From the NCBI GenBank assembly GCA_013360985.1, contig JABWAM010000092.1, forward strand, positions 1-8,770: a DNA stretch of 8,770 nt. Direction: 5' to 3'. The stretch comes from Verrucomicrobiia bacterium (GTDB taxonomy: Bacteria; Verrucomicrobiota; Verrucomicrobiia; JABWAM01). This document shows positions 1 through 6,508 of this stretch, one piece after another; the stretch's first letter is position 1, and each line of letters opens with the position of its first letter. The position numbers and the translations under genes were made by a program. The notes under the pieces were generated by a model. The model saw only the letters and a list, made by a program, of their open reading frames with translations. It made no database searches and was not told where the DNA came from.

Positions 1-133
1 CGGCGGCCTTGAGCCCGCACTCCCGCGCCAGGCTCACGAGCTTCTGCCGCAACAGATGTCGTTCCGGTTTCATCCGATATGCTTCAAAGGATTTCAGGCC
101 CATCGCCCAAGCTTCCCAACTGCGCCGCTCCAC
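1..133 (-). CDS. Possible N-terminal part of an unrecognised protein, leaving the window at the left edge
   Basis: On the minus strand an open frame runs from just after a TGA at 211-209 to the left edge. Its distal part reads like ordinary protein: residues such as SWEAWAMGLKSFEAYRMK, then a basic, leucine-rich stretch ending LARECGLKAA. Three starts are possible: GTG at 133, ATG at 103 and ATG at 73. GTG 133 is listed because GGAGGT lies 4 bases upstream, but that sequence is also part of the perfect palindrome at 126-161, so it may be coincidental; ATG 73 is the conservative choice. A separate short frame starts at ATG 233 (METVRYIVTPP) and could join this one if the run of seven C (minus strand, 208-202) had one base fewer. 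I do not recognise the family. The helix-turn-helix-like tail is only an impression. The frame may be chance. Confidence 0.3.
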   Translation of the reverse strand, partial: MERRSWEAWAMGLKSFEAYRMKPERHLLRQKLVSLARECGLKAA

Positions 134-161
134 GGCCACCTCCGGAGGTGGCCGTGGAGCG
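126..161. repeat. Perfect 36-bp palindrome
   Basis: The 18-base half CGCTCCACGGCCACCTCC (126-143) is followed directly by its exact reverse complement (144-161), with no spacer and no mismatch. As RNA it would form a very stable GC-rich hairpin from either strand. No T-run follows on either side, so it is not a typical intrinsic terminator. It lies between the possible minus-strand gene and the promoter region of the helicase. It could be a dispersed palindromic (REP-like) element, a cruciform or protein-binding site, or a hairpin that hides the GGAGGT at its centre. The palindrome is directly seen; its role is unknown. Confidence 0.9.
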
Positions 162-251
162 CCTTCATCCCAGCCTGGTTCACGATCTTCAGCTTCCCCA
201 AGGGGGGGTCACGATGTACCTGACGGTTTCCATCGTTTGCACTGAAACCAC

Positions 252-279
252 TTGATCCTCCGATTACGGATTTTATGAT
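252..279 (+). promoter_or_regulatory. Possible sigma70-type promoter upstream of the helicase gene
   Basis: TTGATC at 252-257 and TATGAT at 274-279 are separated by 16 bases and match the -35 and -10 consensus at 4 of 6 and 5 of 6 positions. This is the only AT-rich patch in the region. It would start a transcript near 286, with a leader of about 150 bases before the ATG at 437. The same patch also gives a TAAAAT on the opposite strand (275-270) without a convincing -35 element. No experimental support can be read from sequence. Confidence 0.35.
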
Positions 280-280
280 C

Positions 281-320
281 CAGCACAAGGTTCACATGAA
301 GGCTCGCGATCCATGTGCTG
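281..320. repeat. Imperfect inverted repeat in the helicase leader
   Basis: CAGCACAAGG at 281-290 and CCATGTGCTG at 311-320 are complementary at 9 of 10 positions, with a 20-base spacer. It begins one or two bases after the possible -10 element, so it could be an operator or a leader hairpin for the helicase transcript. Arms this short can arise by chance. Confidence 0.35.
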
Positions 321-436
321 TCACGGCTGTCTCAACTGCCGCATTGCCTTGGACGATTGATGCCGAGGTTCGCTCCAACCGCGGCTGTCGCGCCCTTCGC
401 ATGCTCTTCGAAACCGTCTCCTAACCTCCTCCCTCC

Positions 437-2251
437 ATGGCCATCCTCGTCTTCGTCACGCAGAAATGCCGTGCAGAGGCAGCGACCCACGGCTGCGCCA
501 GGAATTTGGAGCGCCTTGTCGAACGAGTAGAGGCCGCTCAAACACTTCTCTATTTCGAACAGGATTTTCCACCGCCTTATCTCGTGAAGCGGGGATTCGG
601 CATCTTCAACGGACGGCTCATCGCCAGACTATATGATGCTGGAGAACATCAGGTCATCTGCCTGCTCTCCATGCTGATCCGCGGTGCTCCCGACTACGAC
701 AGCGGATTCGGCATGGACCCGGAAGCCTACGGCAAGCAGCACTTCGAAAATCTGTTCACTCCGAAGGACCTGGAAGACTACGTCGCGGAGCGCACCCGCA
801 CGAGGCCGCCTCCCGAGCCACCGCCCCCTTCCGCTTCCGAATATGCGGTTCTCTACGCCATCCGTCCGGCCACCGCTGCGGGCAACGAAGTGCTCGTCTG
901 TGAGTCCGACCGTTGGGTCCAGGACATCTCGGAACCCGCCGCCGCCGACCGTCTCATCCTCTTTCAGCGGACCATCCTTAGCCTCTTGGAACTGTCGGGA
1001 GAAGCGGCACTGGTCCCGGTCGAGGGCGCGCCCGACTGGCGGATTCTGGCAAGGAGGATTCCCGATAGTCCTGTTCTCTTTCTTGCCGGTTTATCCTCCC
1101 CAGGGAAGGGCGACGCAGATGTGGAAACACTTCGCGCCAAATACGCGGATTGCCTCGCCAATTCGCCCGCGCATCACGACATCTTGCGCAGGAGCCGTCG
1201 CACGTATCCTTCCGACGTGTTGCTGGACAACGATCTCTGGCTTGAGCTGGAGAAGGATAGGGTTGGCAACATGGCCCTTTCTCCCGAGGAGACTGAGGTC
1301 CTCGAGTCCGCCGAGCGCGGCAATGGGTTCCCCCTCTTCATTAACGGCCGGGCCGGAAGCGGCAAATCCACCATTCTGCAGTACCTCTTCGCGCATCGGC
1401 TCTACGGGCAACTCGCGCTGGATGAGCCCCCGGATTCCCTCCCTCTGTACTTCACCTGCAGCGACACCCTCCTTAAACGATCCCGCTACCTCGTCGAGCG
1501 AGTGATGCGCTCCAGCGCCCGTCGCGTGGGCGATGCTCGACGGCAGGCACGCCTCGAAGAAAACCAGCAGTCGATCGCCGCGTGTTTCCAGGAGTTCCAC
1601 GCCTACATCCACGGATTGCTCCTACCTGAGGAGAAGGAGAAGGTCTTCCATCTCGCCCGGCGGATTGGCTACGCGGAGTATCGTCGGCGCTGGGAGGAGC
1701 GGTTCGGACGCACTCCGGGAGCCCTTGCCGAGTTCGGGCCCGAACTTTCGTGGCACGTCATCCGGACCTACATCAAGGGACTCAGTCCCGATGAGTTCAT
1801 CGACCCAGAGGAATACCCCCAACTTGCCAGCGGCCAGCGAAGCGTGACAACGGAGGCGTATCGCCGAATCTTCGACCGGGTCTGGAAGGGTTGGTACGAG
1901 GAGCTTCGATCCAAGGGGTGGTGGGACGACCGGATCTCGCTCGTCATCTTTTGCGTCAAGAGCGGGTGCGTCCCGTTGCCTCGGCGGTGTTTTGCGACGA
2001 AGCCCAGGACTTCACGCGCGTGGAGCTCGAGATCCTCCTCCGCCTCAACGTCTTCTCTGCGCGAAAGCTCAAACCCGAGGACATTCCCGAGGTGCCGTTC
2101 GTGTTCGCGGGAGACCCATTCCAGACGATCAATCCCACCGGCTTTCGCTGGGAGGACATCAAGGCCGCCTTCACCCAGAAGTTCATCCTCGCCCTCGACC
2201 CTTCCTTGCGGTTGCGGCGAAGGGAGCTCAACTACCGAGAACTCTCGCTAA
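437..2251 (+). CDS. Helicase N-terminal fragment: RelE-like domain, linker and ATP-binding motif I
   Basis: As read, this frame makes 604 residues, but only residues 1-499 (to about 1933) belong to the gene. The tail from residue 500 is Ser/Arg-rich out-of-frame translation ending at TAA. Residues 1-125 suggest the order strand (MAILVFVT), two helices, an FPPPYL turn, then strands around GRLIARLYD and HQVICLLSMLIRG. This topology resembles RelE/ParE mRNA interferase-type toxins, but it is inferred from pattern only and no catalytic residues can be assigned. A proline-rich hinge follows near residues 118-135, then an unassigned alpha/beta region. The sequence DLWLELEKD and ALSPEE lead into the Walker A motif GRAGSGKST at 304-312. 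LYFTCSDTLLKRSRYLVERV (residues 337-356) fits motif Ia. Alone, the fragment lacks Walker B and could not be a working motor. Confidence 0.75.
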   Translation: MAILVFVTQKCRAEAATHGCARNLERLVERVEAAQTLLYFEQDFPPPYLVKRGFGIFNGRLIARLYDAGEHQVICLLSMLIRGAPDYDSGFGMDPEAYGKQHFENLFTPKDLEDYVAERTRTRPPPEPPPPSASEYAVLYAIRPATAAGNEVLVCESDRWVQDISEPAAADRLILFQRTILSLLELSGEAALVPVEGAPDWRILARRIPDSPVLFLAGLSSPGKGDADVETLRAKYADCLANSPAHHDILRRSRRTYPSDVLLDNDLWLELEKDRVGNMALSPEETEVLESAERGNGFPLFINGRAGSGKSTILQYLFAHRLYGQLALDEPPDSLPLYFTCSDTLLKRSRYLVERVMRSSARRVGDARRQARLEENQQSIAACFQEFHAYIHGLLLPEEKEKVFHLARRIGYAEYRRRWEERFGRTPGALAEFGPELSWHVIRTYIKGLSPDEFIDPEEYPQLASGQRSVTTEAYRRIFDRVWKGWYEELRSKGWWDDRISLVIFCVKSGCVPLPRRCFATKPRTSRAWSSRSSSASTSSLRESSNPRTFPRCRSCSRETHSRRSIPPAFAGRTSRPPSPRSSSSPSTLPCGCGEGSSTTENSR

Positions 2252-4812
2252 ACTATCGCTCGTCCCAGAACATCGTCCACTTCTCCAATCTTATCCAAGC
2301 TCTGCGCGTGCGCCTCTTCGACCTCCACGAGGCCCGTCCCCAGAGACCATGGGAGGACCGCTGTGGTCCGGTCGTCGCATGGTATGCCGTGAACCACCCA
2401 GATTTCTGGCAGGTGTTTAAAGAGACCAATGACATCACGCTCATCCTGCCTTGCGCTTTAGGCGAGGAGGCCGACACCGTCGAGAAAGACCCCGTTCTGA
2501 AGGCGCACGTCACCTTCATGGAGGGCACCCCCATCAACGTCCTCAGCGCCGAGCGCGCCAAGGGAAGCGAATTCCCCCGCGTCGCCATCTATGGCTTTGG
2601 ACGGGATGCCCCGCCGAATCTTCTGAGGCCGCTTGAAGGAGGGTCGTCCCATACGGACAACCGAGATGCCTCCCTGCCACTCGAGTACTTCCTCAACCGT
2701 CTCTACGTGGCGGCGAGCCGCCCGAAGAATCAGCTTCTCGTGCTGGATCCCCCCGAGCATCGGGCCTTTTGGCGCTTCGCTATGGATGAAGCTACGCAGA
2801 ACCGCCTGCTCGGAGAGTTGCCCCAATCCGGAGTGGGCTGGACCGACCTGGTAACCGGCATGGTGGAAGGCAATGCGAACGGGCTTCGACTCGCTGAAGC
2901 CCCCGACCACGAAGCGAACGCCCGAAACTACCAAGAGCAGGGCTTAGCTCACCGAGATCCCACCTTTATGCGAAACGCCGCGTTCGCCTGGCGCAACGCG
3001 GGCCAACCGACGCGCGCTGCCGAGTGTCGCGCCCGCGCGCTTCTTTTTGAGGGACGGTGCCTCGATGCCGGCAACGAGTTTCGTCAGGTAGGTATGAACG
3101 ATGCGGCCGTGGACGCTTGGTGGGAGTCCGGGGAGCCCGGGCTGACACGCATCCAGCGGGAGGGCAATGCGGACCCGGAGATCGCCTCGCGCGTTGAATA
3201 CCGCTACGCAAACTTCCTTGCCTCTTCCCGCGCGACTGTGGAGCAGGGCCGCGCCTTGCTACAGGAGCTGCTCAACTCCGCCCGACAGGGCGAGACTCTT
3301 CCTTACGCGAGCCGCCCCTCTTGGGCTTTTGTGATTCGTCAGACCTTCCACAAACTCTGCGACCTTGCCCCCACCGACGGCACGACGGCTTTCTGGGCCG
3401 ACCTCAAGGTCATCTCCCGCGGACTGATCGAGGCCGGTTTTAGCCTCGGCCCCTCCGACCTCGGCAACCTTCACTACCATTGCCACGAGTTTGCTGACGC
3501 AGTGGAGTGCTGGACCCGTGCCAACGAAACCTCATCTCCTGAATTCCGCCGTGCCAGGGCGCTGAGCACTCCCTTCCCGGACAACCTCCCCCTACTCCAC
3601 GCGCTCGGCGAGGACGCGCGCGTAGCCGACGAACTCAGCGCGCATCCCAAAACCACCCTATCCCCCGAGATTAGCCGCATCGCCGGCGTCAGCCTGACGC
3701 TCCTTGTCCAGCCCGAGGCCGCTTTGCCGCATCTTCTCCGCTCGCGCGACCGCGATGCTCTCGGTCAACTCGCCATCGTGGCCCACGGCCGGGGATCCGT
3801 AGCCCAGCATGCGGCTGGCGCAATCCTCACCCTGGCTGTCATTCGCGAGGAGTGGCCCGTGGTCCTTGCGTTCTTGAAGTCGGGCGCCATCCCTGTACCC
3901 GGCAAGACCCCCGACTCTTTTGCCAAATGGCTCATCTCCCAGAAGAGCCGCCTGGAATACGCACTCGCACGCGCCCTCGCTCGTTCCCCGTCACTCCCTG
4001 ACCTCCCTTATACCGAACGCAGCGACTCGCTTGTGTGCCAGAAGCCGATGGCCGAAATGCTCCGTCGCCTCCTTTTGGAGAACGGTTCGGGGTGGTTGGC
4101 TCAGCTCGCGCCCGAGGAGGCAGGGGCGGCCATCGAGCGAGCAGGGCATCGCGGCGATGCCCTGCGCTTCTACACGGTCGCTTTGCCCGCGGCCGACTCC
4201 AGCAAGCAATGCGCAAAACTCGCCAACGAACGCGGGATCGTTTGCTTGGAGCGTCAGCTTCGTAGCGCTGAGGATGAAGGGCGCAAAAAGCAGGCTGAGG
4301 ACCTTCGCAAGGAAATTGCAGCGCGACGGGCCAATGCGGGCCTTGGCCTCGCGGACAAGCTTCCCGACTACCCAAAACTCGACGGTTTGGATGCGCTCCT
4401 CGCGCCTCCCACCCTGCCTGCTCCAAGCCCCCAGACGCCCATCCCCCCTGCGGCGGCCGCCATTTCCAGCGGCGTCGCAGCGCCGCCTGTGACATCTGTA
4501 ACCGCTCCTGCTCCGACGGCGACTCACATCGTGTGCCAGGTGGACGACCTTCGCTTTGAACTCTTCCGTAACAGCGCCCGCCTGAACATCCAGCATGAAA
4601 CAACCGGGAAGACCGCGAGCCTTCACCTCCGCGAAAACAGGATTGAGAGCGCCGACGTAGCCTTTGTTCCTGCCTCCGATCAGCCTAACGTCCACACCTG
4701 TGCTGACTGGTCTCTCCGAGTGGACCTCTCCCGCCTTGCCGGGGAGGCCGCAGCTGACCTTTACCTCGATGCCTCGGGCCTCCTCTTGAGGTTCTCGTTG
4801 AAGCCCAACTGA
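1891..4812 (+). CDS. Helicase C-terminal fragment: motifs II-VI, TPR-like helices, linker and beta-rich C-terminal domain
   Basis: The frame is open from ATG 1891, but true coding in this frame probably begins at 1933 (DLARHLL). It carries Walker B (DEAQD), GDPFQTINP, NYRS, AKGSE and LYVAASRPK, which are the rest of a UvrD/Rep-type core. From about residue 810 of the joined protein to about 1270 it is mostly alpha-helical with TPR-like repeats; the clearest are near residues 848-900 (AAFAWRNAGQPTRAAECRAR, then a second helix pair around AAVDAWWESG) and near the AGHRGDALRFY segment. A charged, possibly coiled-coil helix follows at 1275-1300, then a Pro/Ala-rich linker at about 1318-1360. The last 95 residues or so (HIVCQVDDLRFELF to FSLKPN) alternate like beta strands and match no family I can name. 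The helical region may bind a protein partner; that is inference. Confidence 0.75.
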   Translation: MVRGASIQGVVGRPDLARHLLRQERVRPVASAVFCDEAQDFTRVELEILLRLNVFSARKLKPEDIPEVPFVFAGDPFQTINPTGFRWEDIKAAFTQKFILALDPSLRLRRRELNYRELSLNYRSSQNIVHFSNLIQALRVRLFDLHEARPQRPWEDRCGPVVAWYAVNHPDFWQVFKETNDITLILPCALGEEADTVEKDPVLKAHVTFMEGTPINVLSAERAKGSEFPRVAIYGFGRDAPPNLLRPLEGGSSHTDNRDASLPLEYFLNRLYVAASRPKNQLLVLDPPEHRAFWRFAMDEATQNRLLGELPQSGVGWTDLVTGMVEGNANGLRLAEAPDHEANARNYQEQGLAHRDPTFMRNAAFAWRNAGQPTRAAECRARALLFEGRCLDAGNEFRQVGMNDAAVDAWWESGEPGLTRIQREGNADPEIASRVEYRYANFLASSRATVEQGRALLQELLNSARQGETLPYASRPSWAFVIRQTFHKLCDLAPTDGTTAFWADLKVISRGLIEAGFSLGPSDLGNLHYHCHEFADAVECWTRANETSSPEFRRARALSTPFPDNLPLLHALGEDARVADELSAHPKTTLSPEISRIAGVSLTLLVQPEAALPHLLRSRDRDALGQLAIVAHGRGSVAQHAAGAILTLAVIREEWPVVLAFLKSGAIPVPGKTPDSFAKWLISQKSRLEYALARALARSPSLPDLPYTERSDSLVCQKPMAEMLRRLLLENGSGWLAQLAPEEAGAAIERAGHRGDALRFYTVALPAADSSKQCAKLANERGIVCLERQLRSAEDEGRKKQAEDLRKEIAARRANAGLGLADKLPDYPKLDGLDALLAPPTLPAPSPQTPIPPAAAAISSGVAAPPVTSVTAPAPTATHIVCQVDDLRFELFRNSARLNIQHETTGKTASLHLRENRIESADVAFVPASDQPNVHTCADWSLRVDLSRLAGEAAADLYLDASGLLLRFSLKPN
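4141..4165. repeat. 25-base inverted repeat with 12-base perfect arms inside the helicase gene
   Basis: GCAGGGCATCGC (4141-4152) and GCGATGCCCTGC (4154-4165) are exact reverse complements around one central G. It lies in coding sequence for AGHRGDALR in the TPR-like region. Such a tight perfect hairpin is uncommon by chance in a window this size, though GC-rich coding sequence raises the odds. A role in mRNA structure is possible but not shown. Confidence 0.85.
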
Positions 4813-5112
4813 CGCATCAGCTAACGACAACCTCGCCACTTGGACGAAGCCCTCCGCGTCCGCGTGCGCAGCCAGCCCAAGGAGGTGACCCAAATCCACG
4901 GATCCGCTCGATTTTCAGAGAGCAACCCTCCTCATCATCCATGGAGGATCGGAGAGGTGGGTCGTGTCGAGATTCCCGACTTCCCACACGAAGGGTGTGA
5001 CGACTCGGCCGGCGGCCTCGCCCTCCCTTTCCCCCGTCCGTGCTTGGAAAAAATCCGCTCGGTCGCGAAGCGAGGGAGGACGCCGCCGCTGGCGGCGCCG
5101 CGGCCGCGGCTT

Positions 5113-5164
5113 GAGTCCAAAATGTGGCGAGGGCGTCGCATGTTCCTCGACCGAGGATGGACTC
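5113..5164. repeat. Possible three-way-junction element
   Basis: An outer 7-bp stem pairs GAGTCCA (5113-5119) with TGGACTC (5158-5164). Inside it are two hairpins: GCGA/TCGC (5127-5130 with 5136-5139, loop GGGCG) and TCCTC/GAGGA (5144-5148 with 5153-5157, loop GACC). All stems are perfect. The fold could belong to a small structured RNA or a repeat element on either strand. The stems are directly seen; that they form together is inference. Confidence 0.4.
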
Positions 5165-5345
5165 CCCCACGCCTGACGCGGGGATTTGGGGAGGCGGGCC
5201 CCTCTTGATTCCCTTCTTCCAGGTGTGGGCGCGTGATTTGAAGAGGCCGTTGAGCGCGGGCGCGCGCTTTGTCGAATCGCCGGGCTCGGCGGCTGCGCGC
5301 GCATCGACGCTTTGCGCAACCCGCGACGGGCGCCGTCGGCGCGGC

Positions 5346-5374
5346 TTTTCCCGGATGCGGGATGGTGATAGACT
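5346..5374 (+). promoter_or_regulatory. Possible glgP promoter
   Basis: TTTTCC at 5346-5351 and TAGACT at 5369-5374 are 17 bases apart. The -10 has an extended TG element (TGATAGACT, 5366-5374) and matches the consensus at 4 of 6 positions; the -35 match is weak (3 of 6). Transcription would begin near 5381, giving a leader of about 18 bases that just contains the ribosome binding site. A small inverted repeat TCCCG-GATG-CGGGA (5349-5362) lies in the spacer and could be an operator or chance. Confidence 0.4.
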
Positions 5375-5386
5375 CGCTTCCCCCAC

Positions 5387-5390
5387 GAGG
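5387..5390 (+). promoter_or_regulatory. glgP ribosome binding site
   Basis: GAGG at 5387-5390, followed by AAA, sits 8 bases before the ATG at 5399. This is normal Shine-Dalgarno spacing and supports that start, whose product also aligns with the usual N-terminus length of the family. Confidence 0.7.
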
Positions 5391-5398
5391 AAAGCGCG

Positions 5399-6493
5399 AT
5401 GCCTTCGACGTTTCCGCAACATCTTCCCTCCGCCGACGGCGAGGGGGCGGTCCGCGATTTGCGCCGGTTCTGTTTCGCCGCGATGCGTCTCGCGCTCGGA
5501 AAGGAGCCCTCCGACGCGAGCGCTTACGACAAATATCAAGCGCTCGCGCTCACTCTGCGCGGACGTCTCATGGATGGCTGGCTTCAGACGGAGCGCCGCA
5601 TTCGAGAGTCGGGGGCGAAGCGCGTCCATTATCTGTCGCTCGAGTTTTTGGTGGGGCGCACGCTCCAGAACGGGGTGCTCAACCTCGATCTCGAGGAGCC
5701 TGCGCGCGCCGTAATGCGCGAGATGGGGATGGTGCTCGAACAGGTCTACGAGGAGGAGCACGACGCCGGACTCGGCAACGGCGGCCTCGGACGCCTCGCC
5801 GCCTGCTTCCTCGATTCGCTCGCCACCCTCGGTTTCCCCGCCTGCGGACATGGGATCCGCTACGAGTACGGAATTTTCAAGCAGAAGATCCAAGATGGCC
5901 GCCAGATCGAGCAGCCCGATTACTGGCTCTTTCGGGGGAACCCGTGGGAAACCCCGCGTCCCGAGGAGATTCGACGCGTCCGCTTCTACGGAAGAACGCG
6001 CATCGCGACGGACGCCGACGGCCGCGATCGCGTCGAGTGGATCGAGACGGATGACGTTCTTGCGCTCCCTTACGAAACGCTGGTTCCCGGTTACCGCAAT
6101 GGGATCGCCAATCCGCTCATCCTCTGGTCGGCCAAGTCCGATCAGGAGTTCAACTTCGACTACTTCAACCACGGCGACTACATCCGCGCCGTCGAACAGC
6201 GCAACTCGGACGAGACGATTTCGAAGGTCTTGTATCCCAACGATCACACGTCGGTGGGACGGGAGCTGCGCCTCAAACAGCAGTACTTTTTCGTTTCCGC
6301 CGCGCTCCAGAGGATCCTCGACGAGTTCCTGCGTCAGCATGGCGACCTTGCGCTCCTGGCCGACAAAGTCGCCATCCATCTCAACGATACGCATCCCGCG
6401 ATCGCCGTCGCCGAGCTCATGCGCCTCCTCGTGGATGAGCATCGCCTCGGATGGGAACCGGCGTGGGCTCTCTGCGCGCGAACCTTCGCCTAA
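5399..6493 (+). CDS. glgP: Glycogen phosphorylase, N-terminal fragment to the premature stop
   Basis: These 364 residues hold the N-terminal domain of the phosphorylase, including the glucan and active-site segments up to GWEPAWALCARTFA, then TAA. The conserved order LSLEFL, NGGLGRLAACFLDSLAT, YGIFKQKIQDGRQIEQPDYW, LPYETLVPGYRNG, FNFDYFNHGDY, DHTSVGRELRLKQQYFFVSA and LNDTHPAIAVAELMR is complete. If the stop is real, the product lacks the cofactor-binding C-terminal domain and would be inactive. Start and ribosome binding site are well supported. Confidence 0.85.
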   Translation: MPSTFPQHLPSADGEGAVRDLRRFCFAAMRLALGKEPSDASAYDKYQALALTLRGRLMDGWLQTERRIRESGAKRVHYLSLEFLVGRTLQNGVLNLDLEEPARAVMREMGMVLEQVYEEEHDAGLGNGGLGRLAACFLDSLATLGFPACGHGIRYEYGIFKQKIQDGRQIEQPDYWLFRGNPWETPRPEEIRRVRFYGRTRIATDADGRDRVEWIETDDVLALPYETLVPGYRNGIANPLILWSAKSDQEFNFDYFNHGDYIRAVEQRNSDETISKVLYPNDHTSVGRELRLKQQYFFVSAALQRILDEFLRQHGDLALLADKVAIHLNDTHPAIAVAELMRLLVDEHRLGWEPAWALCARTFA

Positions 6494-6508
6494 ACGAACC
6501 ACACCCTC

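Larger units (their letters stand above)
437..4812 (+). pseudogene. Large SF1 (UvrD/Rep-like) helicase with RelE-like N-terminus and TPR-like C-terminus, split by a frameshift
   Basis: Frame 2 from ATG 437 to about 1933, joined to frame 1 from 1933 to the TGA at 4810-4812, gives one continuous protein of about 1458 residues. SF1 motifs appear in the right order across the join. Motif I is GRAGSGKST (304-312, K310), motif II DEAQD (521-525), motif III GDPFQTINP (559-567), motif IV NYRS (606-609), motif V AKGSE (708-712) and motif VI LYVAASRPK (756-764, R762). The junction would read WWDDR-DLARHLL if one G were restored (CCGGAT to CCGGGAT). No slippery heptamer is seen there, so programmed -1 shifting is unlikely. 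The start is nearly forced, because an in-frame TAA lies at 422-424 and no Shine-Dalgarno is visible. Known for the family: SF1 helicases translocate on single-stranded nucleic acid using ATP. The gene may be truly broken or only misread by one base. Confidence 0.8.
4813..5398. other. 586-base intergenic region with several GC-rich inverted repeats
   Basis: No convincing gene is seen here. Open frames on both strands are low-complexity and rich in Arg, Pro and Ser. It holds several structures. CTGA-CGCA-TCAG (4809-4820) overlaps the helicase stop. A 7-bp-arm hairpin CGCCGCC-gct-GGCGGCG lies at 5081-5097, directly followed by the 14-base palindrome GCCGCGGCCGCGGC at 5097-5110. A possible three-way-junction fold spans 5113-5164. 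The glgP promoter and ribosome binding site occupy the right end. No hairpin followed by a T-run was found after the helicase, so no intrinsic terminator is called. The combination of structured, non-coding, GC-rich sequence is typical of dispersed intergenic repeats, but one copy cannot prove that. Confidence 0.6.

Noticed and set aside
126..161. Intrinsic terminator
   Set aside because: The hairpin is strong, but neither strand has a T-run after it.
684..1505. A 273-codon + strand frame inside the helicase gene
   Set aside because: It is a Ser/Pro/Arg-rich shadow of the helicase frame without its own motifs or ribosome binding site.
1891..1933. Programmed -1 ribosomal frameshifting in the helicase
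   Set aside because: No X-XXY-YYZ slippery sequence is present in frame, and no strong downstream stem or upstream Shine-Dalgarno-like stimulator stands out. A lost G explains the join simply.
3991..4899. A 302-codon minus-strand frame at the 3' end of the helicase
   Set aside because: It is opposite the TPR-like and C-terminal coding sequence, and the + strand frame is continuous with the helicase motifs.
4915..5319. A minus-strand small ORF in the intergenic region
   Set aside because: Its composition is almost all Arg, Pro and Ser and it crosses the palindromes and hairpins, so it is more likely a translation of repeat DNA.
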